A stretch of 64,000 bases of DNA from Isoetes taiwanensis (lineage: Eukaryota; Streptophyta; Lycopodiopsida; Isoetales; Isoetaceae), in NCBI GenBank assembly GCA_021234155.1, contig JAJEKV010000075.1, positions 3,407,280-3,471,279 on the forward strand, read 5' to 3'. The translations under genes and the position numbers were made by a program. The notes under the pieces were generated by a model. It saw only the letters and a program-made list of their open reading frames with translations, was not told the origin of the DNA and ran no database searches. Below, in pieces: positions 32,611-49,425 of the stretch. Each line of letters starts with the position of its first letter. Position 1 is the first letter of the stretch.

Positions 32611-33780
32611 TCTACATTTAGCTTCTGGTCGAATTTGTACAATCCCTTATATAGTACAAGAACTTGTAATATATACTTAAGTAAAGGAAAAGGGCCATAG
32701 ATATATAATATATACTCTTAAGTAAAGAAAAAGGGCCATAGATAGGCCAAAAGCCCAACTCTTTCTTGTAATTGCAACGCATTAGTGGTACAATGACTAC
32801 ATGCACTAAAGCCTCAAAAATGACCTTCGACACTACTAGGTCAAGACTCTTGACATACATTCCTTCTTCGATCCTCATATGATACTAGTGCGGCATTCAT
32901 CTCAAACTTCACCAAGGATGTATAATTGTGAAGCATGCACTTAGAACGAGATCTTGTGAAATATACGAGGAAATTCATGTGCACTAGCATCCATAGAATG
33001 CAAGTGTGAGATGAGATGGTCGCTTCAGGCACAAAACACAATGCAGTGAAGCCCAAGTGGCCAATTTGTGCACATAAATGAGCCAAATGGTCCACTAGTA
33101 AAATGTTCCCATGCCCTTTGAATGCAGCTATGTATTATATATAAAAGAATACAATGTTGTCAGCTTTTCTTTATTCTCCTTGCTAGTGGTATAAGCAAAC
33201 ATATGACTTCCCTTATAACTACATATTTTATGAATGATCAATGTGTATGTAGACAGACCTCCAACATCAAGCTGCATGTTAGAGCCTATTAGTTTACAGT
33301 CCGTACACAGTTTGAATGACTGGAAGAGGAACAGATCAAGGCTACTAGCTAGCACAAGAAAACAAGCCAAATATGAACGGTCTCTTCATACACAGGTTCT
33401 CTTTACAAGTAATATACAACTGTATACTTCATTTATAAAATGATTTTTACAAGTAACATACAACTGTATATTTCATTTATAAAGTGATCAGAATATCATG
33501 CACAGAGACCGCCAAGATAGAGCCGCAAAGATCGAGCCGCATGTGAAAGCTTATGGGAAGGTCTAATGAGCTTATTACACAGTTAGTAGATAGCACGCCA
33601 ATAGAAATGATTCGCTCATATATAAGAGATATCATTCATTGCACACTTGACATATGGGGCACTCAAATTGGCACGCAACCTCCAAAGTTAGAATCCAAAA
33701 TTTTTAATAAAATCAATGGTAGTTGGATGGCCAGGATCTTGCCATGGTGGCTGGTGAGGATTTAGCCACCGAAGTGGAAG
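32611..33780. other. No gene; two short tandem duplications
   Basis: A ~45-bp duplication lies around 32665-32750 (CTTAAGTAAAG..AAAGGGCCATAGATA twice). A ~43-bp one lies around 33402-33488 (TTTACAAGTAA(T/C)ATACAACTG twice). No supported coding frame; this is the upstream region of the ATPase gene. Confidence 0.4.
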
Positions 33781-33810
33781 TATAAAAGGGCGATAGCAGA
33801 GCTATAAAAG
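33781..33810 (+). promoter_or_regulatory. Two TATA boxes of the ATPase gene
   Basis: TATAAAAG occurs at 33781 and again at 33803, about 140-160 bases upstream of the ATG at 33944. Either position would give a short 5'UTR. Confidence 0.6.
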
Positions 33811-33943
33811 AGCAGGAAAGAACCGCCAACTTTTGCAGCCATTTTTCTTAACAAAATTTGCATCTGATTGAAAAGAAAAATTGGCCAAGATGTGGTTGCG
33901 GTTCCAGATTTCCCTTCTTCTATGACGGAATTAGAGATTTATT

Positions 33944-38219
<4,276 letters not shown>

Positions 38220-38493
38220 CATGCTGAAGATTCTATCTGTATTGCATTCCAAGATCCAGAGTTGTATATAAGATATCATTAATTCATTCTTTGAGGACCG
38301 AAGTTCCATGACAAAAAGTTCAAAAGTGAACTATACACCAATCTATGCTATTTTTTGTTCTACCCAATTGTAGAACTTCGTGAAGAAATATGTAGCCAGA
38401 ATCTGGCAATTTGTAATTGCATACGTGCTTTCTGGTGCCATTGCCCGAAAAGCAATAAAGCTATGAAGCAACGAGATGTGAAATGTGGTTTAA

Positions 38494-38703
38494 GTACTGC
38501 AAGAAATTGAATGTAATGTGGGCAATAAAGGTTTCATCATGGCTCATGTATATTGACGTCAAAGAACTGCATACTACAATTCCAGCGTAAAACAACAGTA
38601 CTGCAAGAAATTGCATCTAATGTGCACAATAAAAGTTTCATCATGGTTCATCTATATTAACCACGTCTAAAAACTGCACACTACAATTCCAGCGTAAAAC
38701 AAC
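38494..38703. repeat. Tandem duplication, two ~104-bp units
   Basis: Units at 38494-38597 and 38598-38703 each begin GTACTGCAAGAAATTG and end TTCCAGCGTAAAACAAC. They lie 275 bp after the ATPase stop, in or just past its 3'UTR, and each contains an AATAAA word (GCAATAAAG, ACAATAAAAG). Confidence 0.85.
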
Positions 38704-41313
38704 CAACTCAATTTGGATGTGGAAGTATTGGGAAGAATCACGTGACTTTTTGATTCCATCAATAATGTTGGGGAGTCTTGTCAAACTTCTTTTGTCAGAA
38801 AGCTGGGCAACTTGCATCTGCGCAACGTGCAAGTTAAAACTAGGATGGATTCGCAGACAAGGGTCCCAAAAAATACCTCGAATGGCTGAAAACGTATGCA
38901 TTTGTACCCTCACCGGGGCCGAGTCCATGGAAAACCTGTTACGTCTCTAATGGGTAAAAAAAAAAAAAAGAATTTAAACAACCTCAACCCATTGAATTTC
39001 AAGTATATTATAAGCCAGCAAAACAACGCTTCATCGTTGACAAAATGTACATGGAGCCAACAAGCATTCTAGCGTAGTTTTTTTTATCGAACCAGCAGAT
39101 CAAATTCCGCAGATGTAACCCTTAAAAAAAAAAGGGCTAGCAGTAGAGTAGAGCAAGGGTGAGGAACACATTCATGTCGCATAGTGGAAAGAATGCCATG
39201 AATGCCTTCATAGACAATCATGGATTCGTATAGAACAAGTCAAAAAATGGCTAAAGATGTTGAGAGGTATGCACGTCATGATGCCATTAGAGTTGACTAC
39301 AACAACCTCTACAACAATTCTTTAGCTTCAAGAAAGTTTGGTGGCTATACTCTTGGATGCCAACTGGGGTTTGCAGGCCCCAATAAGCGCAAGAGCCACG
39401 CTGACTGGTTTGTCAAGTTTAAGCCTTAGTCTTTCAACACCAGTAGCTAGTAGCTGAAGAGTTTAAAATTGTAATGTTCTATATTCAAAGGCTTGGCAAA
39501 AATACGTTGCCACGGTGGAAACAGTATGCTCTTTATATCAGTAGTTTAGCATTTCTTTTTAATATATTTCTCTTGTTTCTTTTAGTACAAGGTAAGGGCT
39601 TCAAAATCTTGAATCATCATGTTATTCTAATGCATACAAAAGCACAAGATTCTTAAAGCAAACCATGTTTTCGAAAGGCATTGTATAATGAAATTGAAGA
39701 GTTGGGATACAGGCCCCCAAGGAGGGGGGACAGAGAAAAAAGAGTGGAAAGGCTAATTTTTTGCACGATTTGCACTCTCTGTTTGCTCTTTGCACTAAGT
39801 TTGTAAATTGAAGCAGAATCCAGCTTTTATTCTTGCCCATAGAAAAGGAAGACCATAACAGAGGTATATCCAATGGCTATTGTTGTTCTAGCAATCCATC
39901 AATGTAGGGAACCAAAAATCATTAAAACATAGTATTGCCATTAGAGAAGAACGAATGGATCTGAGGTTATATATTTTAGAATGGTTTCCCTGCTTATTGT
40001 GTAGGTTTCTTAAAAAATTGGGGGTAGTCATTCTACCATCTAAGTAAGGTTGAGTATTGATTTTTTATTCAAATTGACAATCAACTTAGCGTTTGCAGCT
40101 TTACTCCATTAGGTTCCTGATTTTGTTAATGGAAAATACATGGAAGAAGCATGAAAGAGATCATGACAGACAATAAATAGCTAGAGCAAAAGTTCAAGCC
40201 TTATCTGTCTCATACCGATGCCATCATGTTACTTGTGACACAAACTGCAAGCTTAAATCTACAGAACCCATCATTGGCATTAGATGCCAGAACGATCAAA
40301 GATGGCAATCACTTATAACATGTCCTATATTCCAGTTTCCATGACCGAGAAAGAATGGAAAAAAATGTATCTGTTTGTATCTGTTTCTACTGTAAACCCT
40401 TCGTACCTGCAGAAAAGAAAAAAGGAGTAAATAAATATGATGTATATAATTGTGACAGTAAAATAATAATGATATTTCTGATGTGAACTCATCAATAAGT
40501 TGTCTTTACGCATCGGCCTACTAGAACTCGATCATAATATAAAGAAATTTCAAGAGATCATACTGCATAGCCTTGAACATTTTAGATTAGGAAAAAATAC
40601 ACTATAAATCCTTACCTTATAAAGAACTAATTTTCTGAGTCATTCTAGCTTCAATAAGAAAATATTTATTGCTAAGTTTGGGCTAATAGTTTTAGGTTAT
40701 CATCAAATGTCTTCCATGTTTGATCTCTAGATTTGTGCCTTGAGGATGAACTTTAAAAACCATATTTGAAAGCTTCTTAAAGTTATGAAAGCAATGCAAA
40801 ATGAACTAAGTAAAAATATGAAAAGCTATGATTATAGAAGATCAAGATAGACTACTATATAGATGGCGATTATTGGTCCACACGACGTCTCATTTAAAAG
40901 TCAATAATGTCGTCATCTTAATCAAATCTTTGAAAAATAGTTCACATATACAACATTCTATGATAATATTAGTTGTTTAAGTGGGATTGCTTATTTAAAG
41001 TGTATGTTAGGCACAAAAACTAAGTAGTGAAGGGCTACTTTGAATATATGTGGACATCCACTTATGCCTTTCAAAAGTTATATCATAAAAGATGAGAAGT
41101 CTTAGTAATATTATATGGGGTAAAATGAATTGAGCAACACAAATGACGAGAGATTTTCTCCATCCAATTGGTCTAATCCTGACCCATAAATGGCCCATGC
41201 ATATTTATATTCAAATATTGTATATCTTTTCTTTAACATATAACTATAATGAGGTCGATAATGGGGCAGCTCGAATATAGTTTTATGTAAGGTATTTTCT
41301 ACATTAGGGTTAT
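38704..41313. other. No recognised gene
   Basis: Only short frames. One at 39220-39429 (MDSYRTSQKMAKDVERYARH..., 69 codons, +) resembles nothing I know. The rest is AT-rich. Confidence 0.35.
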
Positions 41314-41477
41314 ACACGTGGCAGCACCAAGATTTTTTGGAAGAATGCGGGTGCTTCTAAAAGCTGCTAGGGATTCTGGAATGTCTGGCTTATTTTGGAG
41401 GTTTTGTTGGAGGTTCTGGAGGCTTCGTTTACTGGTTCTGGAGAGATCTGGATCCCGCTTTATCTTCAATATAAAAA
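41314..41477 (+). promoter_or_regulatory. Promoter-like segment with G-box/ABRE and TATA box
   Basis: ACACGTGGC (41314-41322) is the core of an ABRE/G-box, bound by bZIP factors in plants. TATAAAAA (41470-41477) follows about 150 bp later. The next ATG (41592) opens only 14 codons (MATSPYPFLHCSFT), so a gene, if any, must continue through splicing that I cannot resolve. Confidence 0.4.
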
Positions 41478-41591
41478 GAAGGAGCGCCGTCAGCCGAACC
41501 TGAAAGCACCATCAGTCGTTCTCCATCGCACCAGCACCTCAGTCTATCTGAGGGCTGGGAAGGCACGTCAAAAAAAACCTTGAAGATAGCT

Positions 41592-43857
41592 ATGGCGACA
41601 AGCCCATATCCGTTTCTGCACTGCAGTTTCACTTAAGCACTTTCATGCCTCTGTCAAGCTTCTTTTTCTATAGCTGTGGTTGTGGATCTCCCAATTGCAC
41701 AAGTAGGGTCAGTGAACGAGCTTTCCAAGCTGAGCTTTCTCTTAAGGCATCGCCACTGTTTCTTGATAATTTTTCAGCATTATTCGTTCCATTCTTAGAA
41801 GGTTTTAGACAGTTTGGATATAGTGCCATAGTCTTTGTTGCAAATCGATCCTCTTTGGAGCTTCATTTTCATTAGGTTTTAACCTAGCCCATCTCCCAGA
41901 GCTTTACTTTACATGTTGCTGAAGAAGTTTTGCTAAAAAATAAATATGTTTACAGATGTTCTCCTAGGGCTTATTGAATTAAATGCTTAGGATTCTTTTC
42001 TATGCTGTTTATAGACACTCTTTTAAACGTTACCGAGTTCAAAATGCTTGGGGTTGCTCCACTATTGTTTACTATAGCTTAATTTGTTTATGTAGAAGAT
42101 GTAGCCACTTTTTACCTTCTCAATTGTATGGTTACTTGGGGTAACATGCCATACTGATAGAAGACTGAAGTTTGATTCCTATTTACGGGTTGCATTAAAC
42201 TCTCTAATATTCGGGACACCTATTTCAGAAGACAAGGATGTCTTCTGAGCTTTTCTATGCCCCAAGAGATGGATCCGATATGGCAATGCATCTACTTGAG
42301 ACTAATCATCATTTCATTTTTTATTTGGTGACTTCCCATAAGTACTTCAATCGAGGATACTCCAAGCATTGGCGAATTTCGTGCATGAAAGATTCTGCTT
42401 GCGCAACGATCTATTCTCTTCTTATTCTTCTTTATTGCGATAATCTTGATTGAAGATTCTAAAAAGGCAAGGTATGATTCTGCAAATTGCTTATCTGTAG
42501 AGTCTTTTAGTAGTCGCCTTTGAGTGCCAAATAATGAGATGTCTAGGGATGCTTTAGCATTGATGCTTTTATTCTTCTTTGTTGCAACATGTTACTTGAA
42601 AATACCAGGTGTGATTCCACATTCAAATTAATAGCCTTTCAATGCAAATAATCCAAGCATGATTATGGCTGTTAAGTACTTTGTGTACTTTGTTTCCTTT
42701 TCTTGCAGTGACCCTTTTTATTGCATTGGCAGGGGATGTTGGATATGAAGCAAAACTCTGATACAAAAGGAGCAGAGAGATTTGAACTTTGTGGATGATC
42801 TAACTAAATCAAGCCCTGTGTTTATTACAAAATCAAGTTATTGCAGAGCAGACTGGTTCGTTAACGCAATGAAAGAATCTAGCTCATGTTTGAAAAATTA
42901 AACACAAAAACGGCAAGGTTCTCATTGCATTGAATCTGGCATATGCATTCAATTAATCTGTAGTTGGCCTTGCTTACAGACCACCTCAACTTCTCAACAG
43001 ATTTTGGATTTGCTATTTGCTCTCATAGATGGAGATACTATCCACATTTAATGGGCTCCCATAAAAAACCTCCGTTATCCACATGTAATGGGCTGCTATA
43101 AAAGACCTCTGTCTCAGCTATGGCAATAGACTTAAGCTTTTGAATCTTAAAGGAAAGATAGCATCTAGCTTTGTAGATGTATATTTGAAAATGGTTGGAT
43201 ATTCTAATATAGATGGAGCTTAGAAGTCAGACCAATACCTTTAGAATTCAATTGAAAAGATTAGGTCCAATCATTGTGGTTGTCCCTAATATATATAGGT
43301 GGCTCTACTAAATATCCAAGATCTCTCTTCTAGACTTTGGGGTCATGTTACTTTGTTAAAAAGATTGTTTTTGTATAAGATTGTAATGCTTTTGAAATAA
43401 GGGCATGGTGGAGTAATTTGTACTGTTGAAAGGACAACAACTTATTTTTTATGCCATTTTCATATTCCTTTATTCATTCAAAGCCCAAAAAAGCATTGTA
43501 CACGTTATTTTCTAGTGGTCCAACTGGCTATGAAAGTAAAGAATATAGCATTGGCTTAAAATAGGACCCATGTCACTCGTATCAATACAACAACATTTCC
43601 ACGAAAGGAATTTTAAGACATGCTTTAAAAGGCATGAAAAATTGTACTACTAAATTTCATAGCTTCCAATAACTTTGTCAAAATTCTATCAACTCATATG
43701 TAATCCAGTTACTTTGATGATTGCTCTAATGCATGAACGCCAAGTGTCGAAAATTTTTATCAAGGAACATTTTGCCATTTTGCTCTAAAAATCTTATTGA
43801 GGATGAGGCAGAACCATGTGGCTATGGCTAGATCCAGGGCATCTGTTTTGATGGTCC
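41592..43857. other. No confirmed gene; small open frames and a short duplication
   Basis: Frames at 41645-41875 and 42238-42453 (MSSELFYAPRDGSDMAMHLL) follow the promoter-like segment but match no family I recognise. A ~37-bp unit (CCACAT(T/G)TAATGGGCT..) is duplicated at 43042-43077 and 43078-43114. Confidence 0.3.
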
Positions 43858-44165
43858 GATGCAAGCAGTGATCCCACATTTCTTTCTTCCTCTGCAAGTC
43901 ATAAAAGGGCAGATCCTCATTGGCACCATTCATCTATGCTTCAAAGTGTCTCGTCTGGCCATGGCGGATTTGGGTTTCGTTACGACCTGGATTTCCAACT
44001 TCCCAGCCGCAACCAAGGAGCAGGCAGTGGCCAAAATGAGTGTAGAGGAAAGAAAATCCGACTGCCTAGCATCAAAAGATGGGCTTAGAAAAAATGAAGG
44101 CAAAAGTCCATGCTGCCAAAAATATGATACCGCCCATGACATCCCTCAACATTAGGGCTAGCACC

Positions 44166-44295
44166 ATCAAAGCTAGCAACTGTATTGGCCAGACCGAGCA
44201 TCATGAATGGGTAGTAGAGGAAGATATCCAAGTAATGAAATATTTGGGCATGGATGCCTATCGCTTTTCCATGGCATGGATCATAACTTTTCCAG
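44166..44295 (+). pseudogene. Beta-glucosidase (GH1) exon fragment
   Basis: EEDIQVMKYLGMDAYRFSMA followed by WIITFPG matches the early GH1 exon of plant beta-glucosidases (Y-x-EDI-x-LMK-x-LGMDAYRFSISW). The exon ends at a GT donor (CCAG|GTAAGG at 44295). SxSWxRIxP is degraded to SMAWIITFP, and no other GH1 exon is seen nearby. It is a relic or a captured exon. Confidence 0.75.
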
Positions 44296-45444
44296 GTAAG
44301 GAATTACTTACATGGTATAGTTCATCAAAATTCCATTATCATTGTTAAAATTTAAGCTTGAACAAAGGGTGGAGGAACAATGTGTTCCAACGGATCTAGC
44401 AAAGGTGGATCAATGGAAGACTACAGCTGGTACAAACAATGGGGTTTCTAGACTACTTTAAAAGAGGCAATCTCTATTGCCACTGTAGTTTTGAACCACA
44501 AAGACCTTGGGGATAGCTGCACGTTCTAGGTCTGCTTAACAGTTTTGTTTTGTGCAGTTTTACAAGAGGTCACATAGACAGAGAAAAAAACATTTTGCGT
44601 CCGTTTGACATCCCTAAGTTATAGTTTGATGTTTGCCTAGTTTTTCTAAATTCTTAATTGACCTTATGCAGAATGCATGTCGAACTATTTCTATTATTAA
44701 TTAGGATACTGATGAGTGTAAGCATAACAATTTTTTTGAAGAACATTTGAATTTGAGAAGACATGAAAAGTTATTCAATGGACTTATGCTGATGCTGCAT
44801 TGGCAACTGATTTAGCTTCCTTTTCGAATATGAGCAAAGAGAGTCAGAGCTCTAAAAATGAAATGAAGAAAGACATTGGTGACATAAGAAACCACTCAGA
44901 TGCCATTGGAGGAAAAGAAAACTAGTGAGAAGTAAAGTGGAAAGCCAAGACATCAATTACAGATTCTAATAATGGTGTTCAACTAGACACACAGCTTGGA
45001 TTAATGTTCTCGCAACTTAACCGGACTTGATACATTGGACTCTGAAAAGAAAGAATTTTGAAATCTTAAATATTGTTAAAAGGACAAGCTTTATGAGTTT
45101 TTGCTCAAAACATGTCGCATCTGCATCATGTTTTTTAGCAAACAGGTCTGTAGTGGTGTCTGTGAAGGATTAAGAATCCAGTAAACAATTGATCAATGCC
45201 AGTTCAATTTATTGAATTGGCAATGCTACACTGCTTCACCTATATGCTTGACCTTAGCTAAACAAGTTTGGATAATATTAAGTACGATTTGAATATGTAC
45301 AGACATATAGATTGCATGCACAATGCAGGGATAGGTTCAATACGCTGTAGGTTTTATACGTAATACGTATGAATTGTATGATAGGGCACAAATTTGCCAT
45401 ATAAAACATAAAAAATATGTCAAAAAAATTTTCGGCATCGTAAG
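44296..45444. other. No gene seen
   Basis: AT-rich; no supported frame and no further GH1 exons. Confidence 0.3.
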
Positions 45445-45690
45445 ATTTTCGCGTACGCGAAAACAATTAAATCGCGTACGCGAACATAGAAAACCGCGTA
45501 TGCGAAGGTAGAGATGTTTCACGACGTCTGGCGAAAAAGAACCCGATATCGCGAACTAATTTTTTTGCGTCATAAAATTGTTGTTTTCGCGTCTGCAGAA
45601 AAAGAATTCGGTTTTGCATACGCAATTTTCTATGCTCGGCGTCGCGAAAAATGTTCGCAGATCTGGAAACACTGAACCGTGTCCGCGAAA
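45445..45690. repeat. Cluster of CGCG palindromes upstream of the hAT gene
   Basis: TTCGCGTACGCGAA (about 45448), TCGCGTACGCGA (about 45472) and CGCGTATGCGA (about 45495), then looser TTCGCG, GTCGCGA and CCGCGAAA words to 45690. The density stands out in AT-rich DNA. Subterminal repeats bound by transposase are known in hAT elements, and the transposase frame starts 440 bp further on; the link is inference. Confidence 0.7.
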
Positions 45691-46125
45691 TCCTCGAGTT
45701 GTTTTTTTTTTAGATTTACAAAGCAAAAAAAAAAATGTTTGCACCCCTGTTTGGTCTGTTTGGCATTGTAATAGTATATAGAAAAATGTGACTAGCCCTA
45801 GAATTCACCTCAAACGTTGACTGCCAGGTTGAGTCAAAATACTCCTTGGGAAACGATCTTCCTTTGATGTGTGGGTTTTGTGTCGCGGGCCTGACGTTCG
45901 ATACTGGGAAGTGAGATTACTTCGTCCCAGTGTTTTTCAGCCTTGGGTTCGCATCTGCTTCCTTAGAATATCCTATAGGCTCTCATCCATCCTCCCGTGA
46001 TTCTTGTACGGAACGTCGACGTAACATATGCATAGTGAGCTTGCTCCTTTGCATATATACGTCTTCCTTTAGTTCGTGTAATCAAGGAGTCTCATCAACA
46101 GACATTGTCAGCCAAGCTAGCAGCA

Positions 46126-48651
46126 ATGGCAGCTGGTCATGCATCTACCTCAGGAGGTGCAGGCAGCGGGCATGCATCCTCCTCTAGATGTGCGAGGACT
46201 GCGCGCACTCGTGGCAGGGCCACGAGGACTGCACCACATGCAGGTGCTCGCGTTACTGGGGTTGCCGGTCGGAAAAGAGGCCCAGAATGGGATTTTGTGA
46301 AAGAGTTTGGCATAAATGAGTGGGAATGTGTGTTTTGTGGATACTCATCGGTAAATGGTTCCGCAACAAGAATTTGAGCTCACATCTTACGTGAAAGAGA
46401 CGTTGGTGTCGCGACTTGTACTGCATCTGCTGACTTGCAAAAAGATGCCATTGAAAGATTGTCTCGACTAGATGTGATATGCAAAACGAAGAATAATATG
46501 AAAAATGGACGGGTTACGGATACTCAAGAGCAGTGGCAAGCAGAAGCAGACGAAAATAACTATACCATCCTCCCTATTGGGGCGGCATACCAATCAGAGG
46601 GTGGACTAAGGTCAATAGGTATAAGTACGCAGAGCATAGGATGATAGAGACAATTGAAATAGTGGAAAGACAGATGAAGCAACAGAGGATTGATCATTGC
46701 TTAACATCAGATCAACTAAAGAAGACACAATTGAAAGTTGTAGAGGCATTTTTATATGTCGGGTTGTCTCCACATATTTTGGAACACAAAGCAATGAAAG
46801 AAGCCTTCCAGGAAATTGTCAAAGCAGGGCCGGCTTTTAGGTTGCCTTCATACAAGCATGCCAACAATAAAATAATCGATGAAATACACGGAAAAATGGT
46901 CGAGAGGGTGGAGATGAAGTTGTGTCGTGTTACTGAAGCCAGGCCGGCTTCACTAGTGACTGATGATTGGAGCAATATAAACAAGGACCAACTTATAAAC
47001 TTCATGATCGTGTATCCAGGGGGCAAAGTATTTTTGAAGACCATAGAAACCAAAACTGACCAAGTGATAGGAGATTGTTTTTTTCAGAAAAGAAAGGCTG
47101 TGATAAAGAGTTTTGGGCCGAAGAGAATAGTTTAGGTTGTAATGGATAACGCGTCTAATTGCAAGTTAGCGGCTGAATTGTTGGAGTCCGAATTTTTAGG
47201 GTTGCAAGCCACTAGCTGCCAATGCCATTGCCTGAACCTATTGCTCAAGGATTGGTTCTCACAACACATTTAATTCAAAGATCCCATTCCAAAAGCGCGT
47301 CATCTTGTAAAATTCATCGCAAAAAAGCCAATAATTTATGCCATTTACAAGTCATTGTGTTAGAAGGCCCTAGCACTCATGAACCCTGGGCAAATGCGAT
47401 TTGGTTCCAATTACATCTGTCTCCAAAGAGTGCTTAGATGTCGTGATTGGATTATCTCGACCTTCAATCATACAGAGTTCTTTGAATGGGAGAGGAGGCA
47501 GAAAGGAAAAAATACCTCCAAACACCGACAACAAGCCACTGCCCTTCGAGAAATGCTTGAGCGGGAGATGTTTTGGAAAGGCGTAAAGAATGTTGTGAGA
47601 TGCATGCAACCTGTTTATCATGCCATCAAAATCCTTGATTCTTTGAAGTCAAGCACTGGAAAGGTTTGGAGGTGTTGGCACTCAATTCAATCATTCCTAG
47701 AACGTGATGGACCCAATGTGCCATTTGATAATGCCAAGCGCGCAGCACTGCTCAGGGACTTCGTTGAACGATGGAAGAAGTCGTACAACAACTGACCTTC
47801 ATAGCGCCGCACATGCCTTAGACCCGCACGACCATGATATGGACCAACATACAGATAAGGAAGTTATGGGTTCGTTGAAGAAAGTTGCAAAATTGTACTA
47901 TCCTAATAGCTCGGACTACAAGCTTTTCATTGCTGAGTTAACCGAGTACCAAAACTTGAGTGGAAGGTGGGCAGACGAAGAGCTTCATGATGAGTTGGAG
48001 AGTCATAAGAAGGAGCCCAATATGGAATTCTATGCATGGTGGCAAGCCCACGGGCAAGTTATTGATACCTTACAGGCAATTGTAATGACTATCCTCTCCT
48101 TGGTATCCTCCAATAGTGTAAGTGAGAGGAATTGGAGTGCCTATAAGTATATACATAGTGTCATCACCCATAATCACTTGCTACATAAGAAGGCTGACAA
48201 ACTTGTATACAACTTCTCAAACTGGCGACTCTTGAATTGCAACAGTGGTGTATCCGCAATCGATAAGCTACAGTTTCCTACCATGGATGCAGATTCCGAA
48301 GTGGAGGAGAACAGCTTCGAAGACAGTGAGGACGAGCTACTTGCAGTAAATGCTGCAAACCATGTTGACGAAGGTATTCAGCGTACCCACTTCGTTGGCA
48401 ACCAAGATGATATAGGCCAAATCATATTCTCAGACGAGTCAGCCCACAGTGAGGATACCGAGGAGTCCGATACAGAAAGGCCAGGTCCGAGCAATGCAGG
48501 AGTTCCGTTTGAAGACTTAACTGGCCTACGTGATCAATCGGACTCTCCAATGCTAATTACCTTGACAAACAGAGAACGTGCTAGAAGAAACATGCCTCGA
48601 GGACGTTATAGCAAGGGAAAAGGTCATAGGAGGTTGAACCTAGGCCAGTAG
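46126..48651 (+). pseudogene. hAT transposase relic (BED-type finger, DUF659, hAT C-terminal domain)
   Basis: Start ATG 46126. An A/G/S/R-rich N-terminus is followed by a BED-like finger (EWECVFCGYSSVNGS, interrupted by TGA at 46375). After a frameshift near 46625 comes a DUF659 part (FLYVGLSPHILEHKAMKEAF, SLVTDDWSN). Between 47135 and 47800 the frame is broken (VVMDNASNCKLAAELLE, CQCHCLNLLLKDW). The last frame (47806-48651) has the hAT dimerisation region (MEFYAWWQAHG, SNSVSERNWSAYKYIHS) and an acidic tail. It is a DDE transposase of the DUF659 hAT group and dead as read. No terminal inverted repeat was found. Confidence 0.88.
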
Positions 48652-48897
48652 GCAGAAGAGGATGGAACTCCGAACTATGAAACTGATGAAGATGGTGCTG
48701 CCTAAAAAAATGAGGCTTTTAGTATCTTCAAACTATTGTAACCGTGTTCAAACTTTTGTAACCTTCCTGGTAGTATTAATAAAAAAAGTTTTTGTCATTT
48801 TAACAATTTGTTACTGTATTTCATGTATGATAGTTTTTGTCGTTTTAACAATTTGCCACCGTGTTCCACGCTCCATGTATACTATATGTATTGTATA

Positions 48898-49425
48898 TGT
48901 AATTCGGGTTCAAGATTCAACCTAAGTTCGGTGATTGTCTTCTATTGAGCATTACGATCACCTCAGTCGACCGTAGTGCCTTGAGAACCTTCTGTAGATC
49001 AGAATCATCTCGACTTCTGTTGCTGCTTGCCCCTTCGCATGCCACAGAATCTTGTTGATCAGTTGAGACGAATCTGATCCATCAGAAGGTACACAAGATA
49101 TATGATCCACATGTGGTATTCGGGTTCAACATTCGACCTAACTGCCTTGAGAATGAATCTCGGCCTGATCATCACCATCGCCTCAGTCGACCTAAGTGCC
49201 TTGAGAGACCCCCCCCATCGAAACCGTCTCGACTTCCGTTGCTGCTTGCCCCATGTACTCTGGTTAAGAAAGGTTCACAAGATACATGATCCACGTGTGA
49301 TATTTCAGTTCAACATTCGACATGAGTGCCTTGAGAACCTCCCTTTACAACCACTGCACCCTATTGACTTTCGTTACGGTTTCTCCCTTCGTATGCTACA
49401 GAATCTTGCTCCAAAGTAATCTTTG
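48898..49425. repeat. Imperfect ~190-bp tandem repeats
   Basis: The phrase ATTCGGGTTCAA(C/G)ATTC(G/A)ACCTAA recurs at about 48900, 49120 and, degraded, 49305. Each copy is followed by GTGCCTTGAGA and TCTCGACTTC(T/C)GTTGCTGCTTGCCCC-like words. Two to three diverged units. No coding frame. Confidence 0.7.

Noticed and set aside
38641-38928. Minus-strand 95-codon frame as a gene
   Set aside because: It overlaps the tandem duplication, has no recognisable motif and no neighbouring exons.
45320-45345. CAGGGATAGG as the left inverted end of the first hAT element
   Set aside because: No matching inverted end with an 8-bp duplication was found downstream of 48651.
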